From: Gemmatimonadota bacterium
GTDB lineage: Bacteria > Gemmatimonadota > Gemmatimonadetes > Gemmatimonadales > Gemmatimonadaceae
Length of the DNA: 64,000 nucleotides
Assembly (NCBI GenBank): GCA_021413975.1
Contig: JAIOPJ010000048.1
Coordinates: forward strand, 31,076 to 95,075
Direction: 5' to 3'
Under the pieces are notes generated by a model. It was not told the DNA's origin. It saw nothing but the letters and a program-made list of their open reading frames with translations, and did not search any database. Of the stretch, positions 19,344-27,543 are shown one piece after another. The position numbers and the translations under genes were made by a program. The first letter of the stretch is position 1. Each line of letters opens with the position of its first letter.

Positions 19344-20543
19344 TCACCGCGGCACGATCCCGTACTTGCGGAGCACCTCGCGCACGCGGTCGAGCGGGAT
19401 CGCTTCCGCGGTGCGGCCACTGCCGCGCACGGTCGTGGCCATGAAGAGCGAGTTGTAGATCGCCTCCTCCACCGCCTCGACGGTCGCCTGGAAGACCGCG
19501 CTCATCTCCTCATTGGCCAACTCGGTGATGGTGAGACGCGGCGCGTCCCACGCGCGGCGCACGCTCGAAGCGGTCGAGAACGCGAGCGCGTAGTCGCCGC
19601 TGCCGTTCGACGCCGAACTGCCGGTGCGCCCGAGGCCCATCATGGCGCGCGAGGCCACGCGGCCGAGGTTGCGGTCCCCCACCGGCGCGTCGGTCGCGAT
19701 GATGATGATCACCGATCCGTCGCCGGTGTCGTCGGCAGGGCTCCGCGCGGCGCGCGCTCCGGCGGCGGCGGATCCCGGCGCCGTGCTCACGTCGCGCTGG
19801 AACGCGTACTGTCCCAGCTCGCGACCCACCGGTGCCCCCATGACCTGCAACACGCCGCCGAAGTTCGTCTGCACGAGCACCCCGACCGTCCAGCCGCCGA
19901 GCGAGGCCGGCAGCACGCGCGACGACGTCCCGATCCCTCCTTTCCAACCGAACGCGATGGTGCCCGTGCCCGCACCGACGCTCCCTTCCGCCACCGGCCC
20001 GCCCGCCGCGATCTCGAGCGCCTGCCGGACGGCCGCCGCGGTCACCGGCCGCGACCGGATGTCGTTGAGTCCGCCGTCGTTCGTCTCGCCCACCACCGGG
20101 TTGATCGATCGGACGTTCTTCATGCCCGGTCGCTCGAGCATCCACTCGGCCATCGCATCGGCGGCCTTCCAGACGCAGAGCGTGCAGGTGAGGAGGATCG
20201 GCGTCTCCAGTTCCCCGAGTTCGGCGAGCTGAGTGCTCCCGGCGAACTTCCCGAATCCGTTCCCCACGTGGAGGGCCGCCGGCACCCGCGAGAGGTAGGC
20301 GTTCCCGTCGTGCGGGAGGATCGCGGTGACGCCGGTACGCACGCGATCGCCCTCGGAGAGCGTGACCTGCCCGACGCGGACGCCACCGACGTCGGTGATG
20401 GCATTCAGGGGGCCCGGCGCGAAGATGCCGGGCGCGACGCCGAGGTCCCGCGCGCGGACGCGTCCCTGCGCGGCCACGTCCGGCGCGAGTAGCATCGCGC
20501 CCAGTCCCAGCGCGGCCAAGGTGGAGCGGCGGTGGTTCATCAT
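19344..20543 (-). CDS. P1-family peptidase (DmpA-like, S58), secreted
   Basis: 399 aa. An N-terminal signal peptide runs from MMNHRRSTL to about DVAAQG. The body matches L-aminopeptidase D-Ala-esterase/amidase DmpA: 'NAITDVGGVRVGQVTL' at the N-terminus, a GETNDGGLNDIR segment, 'KGGIGTSSRVL', and the autocleavage site G|S in GDGSVIIIIATDAP, where the new N-terminal Ser is the nucleophile. It probably hydrolyses peptides with N-terminal D- or beta-amino acids in the periplasm. Two adjacent ATG codons (20543, 20540) are both possible starts. A TAAGAT hexamer ends 7 nt upstream. It diverges from holB with only 18 bp between starts. Confidence 0.9.
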   Translation of the reverse strand: MMNHRRSTLAALGLGAMLLAPDVAAQGRVRARDLGVAPGIFAPGPLNAITDVGGVRVGQVTLSEGDRVRTGVTAILPHDGNAYLSRVPAALHVGNGFGKFAGSTQLAELGELETPILLTCTLCVWKAADAMAEWMLERPGMKNVRSINPVVGETNDGGLNDIRSRPVTAAAVRQALEIAAGGPVAEGSVGAGTGTIAFGWKGGIGTSSRVLPASLGGWTVGVLVQTNFGGVLQVMGAPVGRELGQYAFQRDVSTAPGSAAAGARAARSPADDTGDGSVIIIIATDAPVGDRNLGRVASRAMMGLGRTGSSASNGSGDYALAFSTASSVRRAWDAPRLTITELANEEMSAVFQATVEAVEEAIYNSLFMATTVRGSGRTAEAIPLDRVREVLRKYGIVPR

Positions 20544-20549
20544 GCGGAC

Positions 20550-20556
20550 TATCTTA
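20550..20556. promoter_or_regulatory. Shared near-palindromic -10 for two divergent genes
   Basis: Plus strand: TATCTT (20550-20555), then 6 nt, then GTG of holB. Minus strand: TAAGAT (20556-20551), then 7 nt, then ATG of the P1 peptidase. The two hexamers overlap by five bases. The 18-bp interval leaves no room for leaders, so both mRNAs would start at or within a nucleotide or two of their start codons. Confidence 0.6.
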
Positions 20557-20561
20557 CGTCC

Positions 20562-21626
20562 GTGCCTCTCATCCCGCTCTACGGACACGATTCCCTGCGC
20601 AAGCGCCTCGCCGCGCAGGCCGCCGATGGTACGCTGCCCGCGAGCCTCCTGCTGCAGGGGGCTGCGGGCATCGGGAAGCAGCGCCTGGCGCTCTGGCTCG
20701 GGCAGGTGTTGCTCTGCGAGGCCGAAGGCGAGCGCCCTTGCGGGCTCTGCCAGGACTGCAGGTACTCGCTGCAGCTGCAGCATCCCGACCTGCGCTGGTT
20801 CTTCCCCCGCCCCCGCGTCGCCGTCGGTTCGGACCCGGCGCTCGAAGAGGTGCAGGCCGACTACGAGGAGACCATCAAGGGGAGGGTGGAGGCGAACGGC
20901 CTCTACCCGCGGCCCGACGGCTCGGCCGGCATCTTCCTCCACGTCGCGAAGCTGCTCACACAGATGGCGAGCCGCTCGCCGGCCATGGCGCGGCGCAAGG
21001 TCTTCGTATTCGGTGATGCGGAACGTCTCGTGCCCCAAGCCGCGAACCCCGAGGCCGCGAACGCCCTGCTCAAGCTCCTCGAGGAGCCGCCGGGCGACAC
21101 GACCTTCATCCTGACCTCGAGCGAACCCGGCCTGCTTCTGCCGACGATCCGCTCCCGCGTCGTCGCCGTCCGCATGTCCCCGCTCTCCGAGGCGGCGATG
21201 CGGAAGTTCGTGAGCGATCCGTTCGCGCAGGCGGCGCTGCCGAATCAACTGCCCGACGATCTGCTCCGCGTCGCGAACGGCGCACCGGGATCGCTGATCG
21301 GTGCGGCGGATCGCACGGCCTCGGTGAAGCGCGCCGAACAGCTCCTCGCCGCCGCCGACGCCGGACGTGAGCAGCGGCTGCGCGCCGCCTTCGCCGCCAG
21401 CGCGGGCAAGGCACGCGGCGCCTTCAGCGACGTGCTCGACGCACTCACGGTGCTGCTCCACGAGCGCGCGCGCTCGGCGACCGCGCGTGGCGATGAACGC
21501 ACCGCGCGCCGCGCCGTGAAGGCGGTACCGGCCGTGGAAGAGGCCAAACGCGCCGCCGAGGGCAACGTGAACCCGCAACTCGTCACGGCCCGACTGCTGG
21601 ACCAGCTCTCGGAGGCCGGACGATGA
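20562..21626 (+). CDS. holB: DNA polymerase III subunit delta' (clamp-loader family)
   Basis: 354 aa. AAA+ clamp-loader subunit. Visible: Walker A-like [10 protein letters not shown] near residue 38, a zinc-binding cluster CGLCQDC plus an upstream Cys ([17 protein letters not shown]), Walker B-like [10 protein letters not shown], the clamp-loader segment '[19 protein letters not shown]' and sensor 1 '[15 protein letters not shown]'. The Arg after 'PTIRSR' is the SRC-motif equivalent (SRV here, so the Cys is replaced). Start GTG at 20562 is set by the -10-like TATCTT six nt upstream. The end overlaps moaC by ATGA. Confidence 0.88.
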   Translation: MPLIPLYGHDSLRKRLAAQAADGTLPASLLLQGAAGIGKQRLALWLGQVLLCEAEGERPCGLCQDCRYSLQLQHPDLRWFFPRPRVAVGSDPALEEVQADYEETIKGRVEANGLYPRPDGSAGIFLHVAKLLTQMASRSPAMARRKVFVFGDAERLVPQAANPEAANALLKLLEEPPGDTTFILTSSEPGLLLPTIRSRVVAVRMSPLSEAAMRKFVSDPFAQAALPNQLPDDLLRVANGAPGSLIGAADRTASVKRAEQLLAAADAGREQRLRAAFAASAGKARGAFSDVLDALTVLLHERARSATARGDERTARRAVKAVPAVEEAKRAAEGNVNPQLVTARLLDQLSEAGR

Positions 21627-22114
21627 GTGCCCGGAAGGCGAAGCTCTCCCACCTCGACCGCCGCGGTGCGGCCTCGATGGTCGACGTCAGCGCGAAGACG
21701 GATACGGTGCGACGCGCCCTCGCCGAGGGTCGCATCGTGATGAGCAAGGCCGCGTTCGTCGCCGTGCGCGACGCGCAGCTGGCCAAGGGCGACGTGCTCG
21801 GCACCGCGCGCATCGCCGGCGTCATGGCCGCCAAGCGCACCGCCGACCTCATCCCCCTCTGTCACCCGCTCGCGCTGAGCGACGTCCAGGTGCGCTTCAC
21901 GCTCGACGCCAAGGCGCGGGCGGTGCGGTGCGAGGCCGAGGTGCGTACGACCGGCCCGACCGGTGTGGAGATGGAGGCCCTCACCGCGGTGTCGGTCGCG
22001 TTGCTCACCGTGTACGACATGGCGAAGAGTGCCGACAAGGCGATGCGGATCGAGGGCGTGCGCCTGCTCGAGAAGGACGGGGGGAAGTCCGGGGCCTGGC
22101 GGGCGCGGGGGTGA
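21623..22114 (+). CDS. moaC: Cyclic pyranopterin monophosphate synthase
   Basis: 163 aa. Converts the 3',8-cyclo-GTP product of MoaA into cyclic pyranopterin monophosphate in molybdenum cofactor synthesis. Visible motifs: [10 protein letters not shown] at the N-terminus, [13 protein letters not shown] with the active-site Lys and His, and [30 protein letters not shown]. The start overlaps the holB stop (ATGA). No other mo- genes are here, so cofactor synthesis genes must lie elsewhere; the holB-moaC pairing looks incidental. Confidence 0.97.
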   Translation: MSARKAKLSHLDRRGAASMVDVSAKTDTVRRALAEGRIVMSKAAFVAVRDAQLAKGDVLGTARIAGVMAAKRTADLIPLCHPLALSDVQVRFTLDAKARAVRCEAEVRTTGPTGVEMEALTAVSVALLTVYDMAKSADKAMRIEGVRLLEKDGGKSGAWRARG

Positions 22115-22163
22115 TGCGCGGCGGGTCGGTCGTCGCTTCCTAGAGGGAACGGCGACGGCTGTT

Positions 22164-22355
22164 CACCACCGAGGCACCGAGGGCACCGAGGACTGCAAGC
22201 GCTTTTGCGACTGCGACGTCCACTCGCTCCCTGCTTCGGAGCATCGGGAGGAATGACCCGATGAAACGTCTGGCGGATGCGGACACCTGAAGGTGCAGCG
22301 AGGAGACCCGAAGGTCCGCGAAGAGTGCCTCGGTGCCCTCGGTGCCTCGGTGGTG
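22164..22355. repeat. 192-bp element bounded by perfect 28-bp inverted repeats
   Basis: The left arm (22164-22191) and right arm (22328-22355) are exact reverse complements. Each arm is itself three near-tandem CACCGAGG-type units preceded by CAC. The 136-bp centre holds no ORF and no obvious structure beyond smaller stems. The arm translates to HHRGTEGTED, a peptide pattern often met as spurious ORF translations in many bacterial genomes, which suggests a dispersed repeat family. It lies in the 278-bp space between moaC and the convergent mltD-like gene; it may be non-autonomous and mobile, or act as a large hairpin terminator. Confidence 0.8.
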
Positions 22356-22392
22356 ATAGCAGTTGCGGTCTCCTTCCCAGTCCCGCCGGGAA

Positions 22393-23871
22393 CTACCTGA
22401 CCCGCAACCGCTGCCCCACCCGGATGTTGTCCGACCGCAGCTTGTTCATGCGCTTGAGCGCCGCCACGCTCGTGCCGTTGCGCCGCGCGATCACGCCGAG
22501 CGACTCCCCGCGCTTCACCACGTGCACGCTGCTCGCCGAGCTCCCGTAGCGCTCGATCTTGGGATCGGGCACGTCGCGCGCCGCGCGCACCACGTCGAGC
22601 CGTGGGACCAGGATCCGCTGCCCGGCATGCAGGTTGCCGTTCTTGAGCCGTGTCGCCTGCGGGTTGTACGTGTTGAGCTGCTTGGCCGTGAGGCCGTGTG
22701 CCCGCGCGATCCGGGTCATGTAGTCGCCCTCGCGCGTGACCACACGCTTCACGCCGGTGCGGTCCGCTTCGGGCAGCGCCGTGAAGCGCTCGAGGAAGCC
22801 GCCCGTCGAGCCGAGGGGCACGCGCAGCCAGACCGCGGCGCCCGACGGCGGCGTCATCCCGCGCAGGATCTGCGGATTGTACTCGAGCAGCGAGTCGAGC
22901 GGGACCTCGAGTCCCTTGGCCACGGCGGCCAATGGCGTCGCCGGCGGCACCGTCACCGAATCCCAGGTGAACGGATCGACCGGCGCGACGTGCAGGTCGT
23001 AGCGCATCGGATCCTTCCCGACCAGCGCCGCCGCGATGAGCTTCGGCACGTAGTCGCTGGTCTCGTTGCGCAGTGCCTGCTGTTCGGCGAGCGCGAAGAA
23101 GAGGTCGTCGCCCTGCCGCCCTTCGAGCGCCGTGGCGTGCTTGACCAGGCTGCGCGAGACGCGCCCCGAGCCGCCGTTGTACGCCGCTGCCGCGAGATAG
23201 ACCGAGCCGAAGTCGTCGCGCAGTTCCGTCAGGTAGGCCACGGCCCCCTCGGTCGCCCGCACCGGGTCGCGGCGCTCATCGACCCACCAGTCCACGCGCA
23301 TCCCGACGCCGCGCGCCGTGGTCGTCATGAACTGCCACATCCCCACCGCCGCCGCGCGCGAGTAGGCGTTGGGATCGTACCAGCTCTCGATCAGCGGGAG
23401 ATAGATCATGTCCTCCGGCAGGCCGGCGGCACGCAGGCGGGCGTGGATCATCGGCGCGTAGCGCGACTGGCGCGCGAGCGCCGTCTCGAACGTCGGCTTC
23501 ATCGCGCCGCTGAATCGCCCCACGAAGTACTCCACGCGCGCATGCGACTCGTACGGGGCGACGTCGATGTCCCACGCGGGCGGTGGCGGCGTGGTGACCG
23601 CGGGTTCGACGGGATCGGGCAGGACCGGGATCGCAGCGACCGGCTCGGCGGTCGCCGGCGCGGCGCCTTGCAGCGATGCCGGATCCACGGGCTCCACCGT
23701 ACGGTCCTCTTCGGCCGATTTCGCCCTCACCTCCGTCGCGGCCGCTGCGCCCCGCTCCGTCGTCGCCGACACGGCTGGCGACGGCACGGCCCGCACGGCC
23801 GTCCCGGGGTGGATGCACCCGACGGCCATGACCAAACCCATGAGCACTGCACGATCACGGAATACCGCCAC
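22393..23871 (-). CDS. mltD: Membrane-bound lytic transglycosylase with LysM repeats (MltD-like), lipoprotein
   Basis: 492 aa. Start is GTG at 23871, supported by GGAGGAG five nt upstream. The first residues (VAVFRDRAVLMGLVMAVGC) give a lipoprotein signal with Cys at position 19. The SLT family 1 domain (about 125-260) has the catalytic Glu in LPLIESWYDPNAYS followed by AVGMWQFM, then YNGGSGRVSRS. Two clear LysM domains follow at the C-terminus (beginning VKRVVTREGDYM and VHVVKRGESLGV) with a weaker LysM-like segment before them. It cleaves peptidoglycan glycan strands with formation of 1,6-anhydro-MurNAc. Diverges from the serine hydrolase gene at 23946. Confidence 0.93.
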   Translation of the reverse strand: MAVFRDRAVLMGLVMAVGCIHPGTAVRAVPSPAVSATTERGAAAATEVRAKSAEEDRTVEPVDPASLQGAAPATAEPVAAIPVLPDPVEPAVTTPPPPAWDIDVAPYESHARVEYFVGRFSGAMKPTFETALARQSRYAPMIHARLRAAGLPEDMIYLPLIESWYDPNAYSRAAAVGMWQFMTTTARGVGMRVDWWVDERRDPVRATEGAVAYLTELRDDFGSVYLAAAAYNGGSGRVSRSLVKHATALEGRQGDDLFFALAEQQALRNETSDYVPKLIAAALVGKDPMRYDLHVAPVDPFTWDSVTVPPATPLAAVAKGLEVPLDSLLEYNPQILRGMTPPSGAAVWLRVPLGSTGGFLERFTALPEADRTGVKRVVTREGDYMTRIARAHGLTAKQLNTYNPQATRLKNGNLHAGQRILVPRLDVVRAARDVPDPKIERYGSSASSVHVVKRGESLGVIARRNGTSVAALKRMNKLRSDNIRVGQRLRVR

Positions 23872-23933
23872 GTACTCCTCCAGGACGATGGACTGTCTGG
23901 CGCGGCGGCCGCGCCCATGGATCCCGCCCGGGT

Positions 23934-23939
23934 TAAGTT
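23934..23939 (+). promoter_or_regulatory. -10-like TAAGTT, leaderless arrangement
   Basis: TAAGTT, then six C residues, then the GTG start of the serine hydrolase gene. There is no purine-rich Shine-Dalgarno. Confidence 0.5.
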
Positions 23940-23945
23940 CCCCCC

Positions 23946-24878
23946 GTGCGCCTGCTCTCGCCACCCCTCATCACCGTCCTGCTGACGGTGCTCTCTTCGA
24001 CACGGTCGGAGCCTCAAGGGTTCCCCAACAGGCCCGATACGGACCTCCGTGCCGCCCTCGAACGTCGCATCGCGGCCCAACCCGGCGCCGAGGTCGCCCT
24101 CTGGTTCGAGGACCTCGCCTCCGGAAGGACGCTCGGCATCGCCGATACGTTGACCTTCCACGCCGCGAGCACCATGAAGGTGCCCGTGATGTTCGAACTC
24201 TTCCGCCGCGCCGACGAGGGCACCCTCGACCTCGACGACCGCATCCCGCTCGTGGGCCGCTTCGCCTCGATCGTCGACGGCTCGTCCTACGCCCTCGATC
24301 CCGCCGACGACTCGGACGACGCCCTGTATGACAGGATCGGCGCGCCGATCTCCTACCGTGAACTCAACGAGCGCATGATCGTGCGCTCGAGCAATCTCGC
24401 GACCAACGTGCTGATCGAACGGCTCGATCCCACGCGCGTGACGGCGCTCGCCCGCTCCCTGGGGGGCGAGGGCGTCGTCGTGCGCCGGGGGGTCGAGGAC
24501 GGCGTCGCCTTCCGGGCCGGCCTCAACAACGTGACGACCGCGCGGGGCCTCGGGAAACTGCTCGCGGCCCTCGAACGCGGGGAGGTCGCCTCCCCGTGGG
24601 CCACCCAGGCGATGCGTGGCGCACTGTTGCGGCAGGAGTTCAACGAGGAGATCCCCGCGGGACTCCCGCCGGGGACGCCCGTGGCGCACAAGACCGGCTG
24701 GATCACCGCCACCACGCATGACGCGGCGATCGTCTACCCGCCGGACCGCCCGCCCTTCGTGCTCGTGATCCTCACGCGCGCCATCCCCGAACGCGCCGAC
24801 GCGCAACGGCTCATGGCCGATCTCGCGCGGATCGTGTGGGAGTCCTATCCCCCGATCAACCCGCCACGCGCACCGTGA
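23946..24878 (+). CDS. Serine hydrolase, class A beta-lactamase-like
   Basis: 310 aa with an N-terminal hydrophobic segment (signal peptide, about residues 3-20). Class A motifs are present: nucleophile STMK (about residue 79), an SxN equivalent in RSSNLATN (about residue 149), and KTGW (about residue 255). The Glu166-type omega-loop residue is not obvious, so this is more likely a beta-lactamase2-type periplasmic serine hydrolase or carboxypeptidase than an efficient resistance enzyme. Start GTG is given by the -10-like hexamer six nt upstream. Its 3' end overlaps the convergent sensor-kinase gene by 23 bp. Confidence 0.85.
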   Translation: MRLLSPPLITVLLTVLSSTRSEPQGFPNRPDTDLRAALERRIAAQPGAEVALWFEDLASGRTLGIADTLTFHAASTMKVPVMFELFRRADEGTLDLDDRIPLVGRFASIVDGSSYALDPADDSDDALYDRIGAPISYRELNERMIVRSSNLATNVLIERLDPTRVTALARSLGGEGVVVRRGVEDGVAFRAGLNNVTTARGLGKLLAALERGEVASPWATQAMRGALLRQEFNEEIPAGLPPGTPVAHKTGWITATTHDAAIVYPPDRPPFVLVILTRAIPERADAQRLMADLARIVWESYPPINPPRAP

Positions 24879-26700
24879 ACTTGAAGATGCTCCCCTTCCC
24901 CACCTCCGATTCCGCCCAGATCCGGCCGCCATGCGCCTCGACGATGCTGCGCGCGATCGCGAGGCCGAGCCCCGTGCCGCCCTTCGGCGCATTGCCGCGC
25001 ACCGTCCAGTAGCGCTCGAAGATCACCGGCAGGTTGGCCGTCGGGATGCCGCTGCCGGTGTCCGCGACCGAGACCTCCACCTCGTCACCCTGACGACGAG
25101 CACGCACCGTCACGCGCCCCATACGGTCGGTGAACCGCAGCGCGTTCGCGATCAGGTTCGAGAGCACCTGGACCAATCGCCCGGCGTCGCCGCTCACCAC
25201 CGGGAGTTCGTCGTCGACGGAGAGTGACACCGCGATCGATCGGTCCGCCGCCTCGCGTTCGAACAACGCCACGGCGCGCTCGAGGATCGGCACCAGCGGT
25301 TCGGGCCGGCGCTCCACGCGCAGCCGCCCCACCTCGATGCTCGCGACGTCGAGCAGGTCGCGGATCATCCGCTGCGTGAGGTCCTGGCTCTCCATGATGT
25401 TCGAGACGAGGGAGCGCCGGTCCGTGTCCTCGGGCCCGATCGACGCGAGCAGGGCGCGCGCGCTCATCCCGATCGCCGAGATGGGGTTCCGCAGGTCGTG
25501 CGAGACCACCCCCAGCGCGTGGTCGCGCGCCGATGTCGCCAGTCGCGCCGTCGCGTAGAGCCGCGCGTTGTCGAGCGCGAATGCCGCGCGCAACGCGAGC
25601 TCCTCGGCGACCACGCGGTCCGCCTCGCTGAACGGCACCCGCCCCTGCATCCGGAAGATCTTGAGCACGCCGAGCACGTGCTCGCGCGCCACCACCGGCA
25701 CCAAGAGGACCGAGCGCATCCCGAGTGCCCGCATGCGTGCCAACTCGTCCGCGTCGGCGGTGTGCGCCTCGAGCCACTCATCGTCCACCGCGGTGACGAG
25801 GTCGGTGCGACCGCGGCGGAGCACGTCGACGACCCGCGACGGCGAGTCCAGGTCGATCGCGTGCGCCGCGACCGCTCGCAGCGCCGCGTCGAGCGCCGCG
25901 TTCCCGGTCACCGAGGGGACGCGACGAAGCTGCTGCGCGCCCGTCACCACGTCGAGCAGCACACCGTCCCCGAGCCAGGGCACGGGCAGTTGCGCGATCG
26001 AACGCTCGGTCACGTCCACTTCGAGCGTCTCACCGAGCGTCGCCACGGCGGCCGCCAACCGGCGCTGCCCTTCGTCGAGGCGCTTCCGCTCGGTCACGTC
26101 GCGCAGGAGCACCGTGTAGACGCGCGCGCCGCTCGCCGTGGTCAGCTTCGATATCGAGGCCTCGGCGGGGAACTCCGTACCGTCGCGGCGACGGCCGAAG
26201 ATCTCGCGCCGTTCTCCCATCTGCCTCGACGACTCCGGCGCCTGGCCGAACCCATGCACATGCGCGCCATGCGCCTGCTCGTAGCGCGACGGGATCAGCC
26301 GGGCGAGCGGTTCGCCCAGCAGCTCGGCCGCGGCGTATCCGAACGCGAGCTCGGCGCCGCGATTGAAGTGCAGGATCCGCTGCTGCTCGTCCACCGAGAT
26401 GATCGCGTCGGCCGCGATCTCGAGGATCCCAGAGAACTTCGCTTCCGAGGCGCGCAGCGCCGCCTCCACCTCGGCGCGCCGCACGAGATCGTCCTGCAAC
26501 GAGGCGTACGCGAACCAGGCGAGTACGATCGCGATCAGCAGCATCACGCCGAGCAGCCCCTGCACCACGTCCAGCTCGGCTGCGTCACCGGCCGCGGCGG
26601 CGGCTCGCTGGGCCGCGCTCAGCGCGACCCCACCGGCGACGAGCAAGGCGAGGACGCCCGCGCCCACGGTGAGGCGCAGTTTGGCGGTGGTGGAGAGCAT
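24856..26700 (-). CDS. PAS/GAF sensor histidine kinase
   Basis: 614 aa. Two N-terminal membrane helices (about residues 8-28 and 46-66), a PAS domain with a following PAC segment (about 85-205), a GAF-like domain (about 235-390), a HisKA domain with the phosphorylated His in VVSHDLRNPISAIG, and a HATPase domain (NLIANALRF, DTGSGI, GGTGLGLAI). Start ATG at MLSTTAKLRL; CATTTT ends 6 nt upstream, so it may have its own leaderless transcript although the response regulator gene lies 93 bp upstream on the same strand. The signal is unknown. HisKA kinases usually pair with OmpR- or NtrC-type regulators, whereas this neighbour is NarL-type. Confidence 0.92.
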   Translation of the reverse strand: MLSTTAKLRLTVGAGVLALLVAGGVALSAAQRAAAAAGDAAELDVVQGLLGVMLLIAIVLAWFAYASLQDDLVRRAEVEAALRASEAKFSGILEIAADAIISVDEQQRILHFNRGAELAFGYAAAELLGEPLARLIPSRYEQAHGAHVHGFGQAPESSRQMGERREIFGRRRDGTEFPAEASISKLTTASGARVYTVLLRDVTERKRLDEGQRRLAAAVATLGETLEVDVTERSIAQLPVPWLGDGVLLDVVTGAQQLRRVPSVTGNAALDAALRAVAAHAIDLDSPSRVVDVLRRGRTDLVTAVDDEWLEAHTADADELARMRALGMRSVLLVPVVAREHVLGVLKIFRMQGRVPFSEADRVVAEELALRAAFALDNARLYATARLATSARDHALGVVSHDLRNPISAIGMSARALLASIGPEDTDRRSLVSNIMESQDLTQRMIRDLLDVASIEVGRLRVERRPEPLVPILERAVALFEREAADRSIAVSLSVDDELPVVSGDAGRLVQVLSNLIANALRFTDRMGRVTVRARRQGDEVEVSVADTGSGIPTANLPVIFERYWTVRGNAPKGGTGLGLAIARSIVEAHGGRIWAESEVGKGSIFKFTVRVAG

Positions 26701-26793
26701 CAGACAAAAATGGTGCCGAGATGCCCGAAGGACACCCCTGCACCACACTTCGTCGTCGGTCCCGTTCCCGTCACCTGGTCGACTGCCACCGGC

Positions 26794-27453
26794 TCACGCG
26801 TGCAGCAGCCCCAGCCGCAGCGCGAACTGGACGTACTCATGCCGGTGCGAGAGCCCCAGCTTGTCCTGGATCCGCTGCTTGTAGGTGTCCACCGTCTTGG
26901 GCGAGATGAAGAGCCGCTCGCCGATCTCGGGTGCCGAGAACCCCTGAGCGGTCATCCGAAGCACGTCGCGCTCACGCTCGGTGAGCCGTTCGTACCGCGC
27001 CCGGTCCTCGTGCATGGGATCCTTCCGCTGATATCCCTTGGCGAGGATGCGCGCCGCCTCGGGACGCACGAAGAGGTCCCCGCGGGCCACCGTGCGGACC
27101 GCGTCGAGCAGGTCGCGGTCAGGGGCGGTCTTGGGCAGGAACCCGGATGCGCCGGCTTCGAGCATCGGGACGAGATAGTCCTCCTCGGGATGCATGGTCA
27201 TGATGAGCACCCGCGACGGGATCCCCTTCTCCAGGATCATCTTCGTCGCCTGCCCACCGTCCACCTCTCCGATCGAGAGGTCCATGATCACCACATCAGG
27301 CGTCAGGCGTTCCGCCAGTGCCACCGCCTCGGGGCCACTGGAAGCCTCGCCGACCACCAGCATGTCCTTCGCCGCGCCGAGCACAGCCCGGAGCCCGGCG
27401 CGGACGACGGCATGGTCGTCGGCGAGAATCACGCGAATGAGGTCGTCGCTCAT
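26794..27453 (-). CDS. NarL/FixJ-family response regulator
   Basis: 219 aa. Receiver domain (about 1-125) with acidic pair ADDH, phosphoacceptor Asp in VIMDLSIGEVDG and conserved Lys in GFLPK; LuxR-type helix-turn-helix at about 150-210 (LTERERDVLRM, FSAPEIGERLFISPKTVDTY). It binds DNA after phosphorylation. A TAGCCT hexamer ends 7 nt before the ATG, again a leaderless layout. Upstream of the sensor kinase gene, so they are presumed partners. Confidence 0.94.
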   Translation of the reverse strand: MSDDLIRVILADDHAVVRAGLRAVLGAAKDMLVVGEASSGPEAVALAERLTPDVVIMDLSIGEVDGGQATKMILEKGIPSRVLIMTMHPEEDYLVPMLEAGASGFLPKTAPDRDLLDAVRTVARGDLFVRPEAARILAKGYQRKDPMHEDRARYERLTERERDVLRMTAQGFSAPEIGERLFISPKTVDTYKQRIQDKLGLSHRHEYVQFALRLGLLHA

Positions 27454-27543
27454 GACGGGAAGGCTACCCGTCCTCGGAAACGCATTCCATAAGGAGCATA
27501 CCCATTTGCGTTCAGGGATTCCCCTACCGTCCGGGACCGGACC

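Noticed and set aside
22115..22392. Possible molybdenum-cofactor riboswitch near moaC
   Set aside because: The structured DNA lies downstream of moaC, not upstream, and is explained by the inverted-repeat element.
23946..24878. Calling the class-A-like hydrolase a true resistance beta-lactamase
   Set aside because: SxxK, SxN and KTG are present but the deacylating omega-loop Glu is not evident; the fold is shared with non-lactamase hydrolases.
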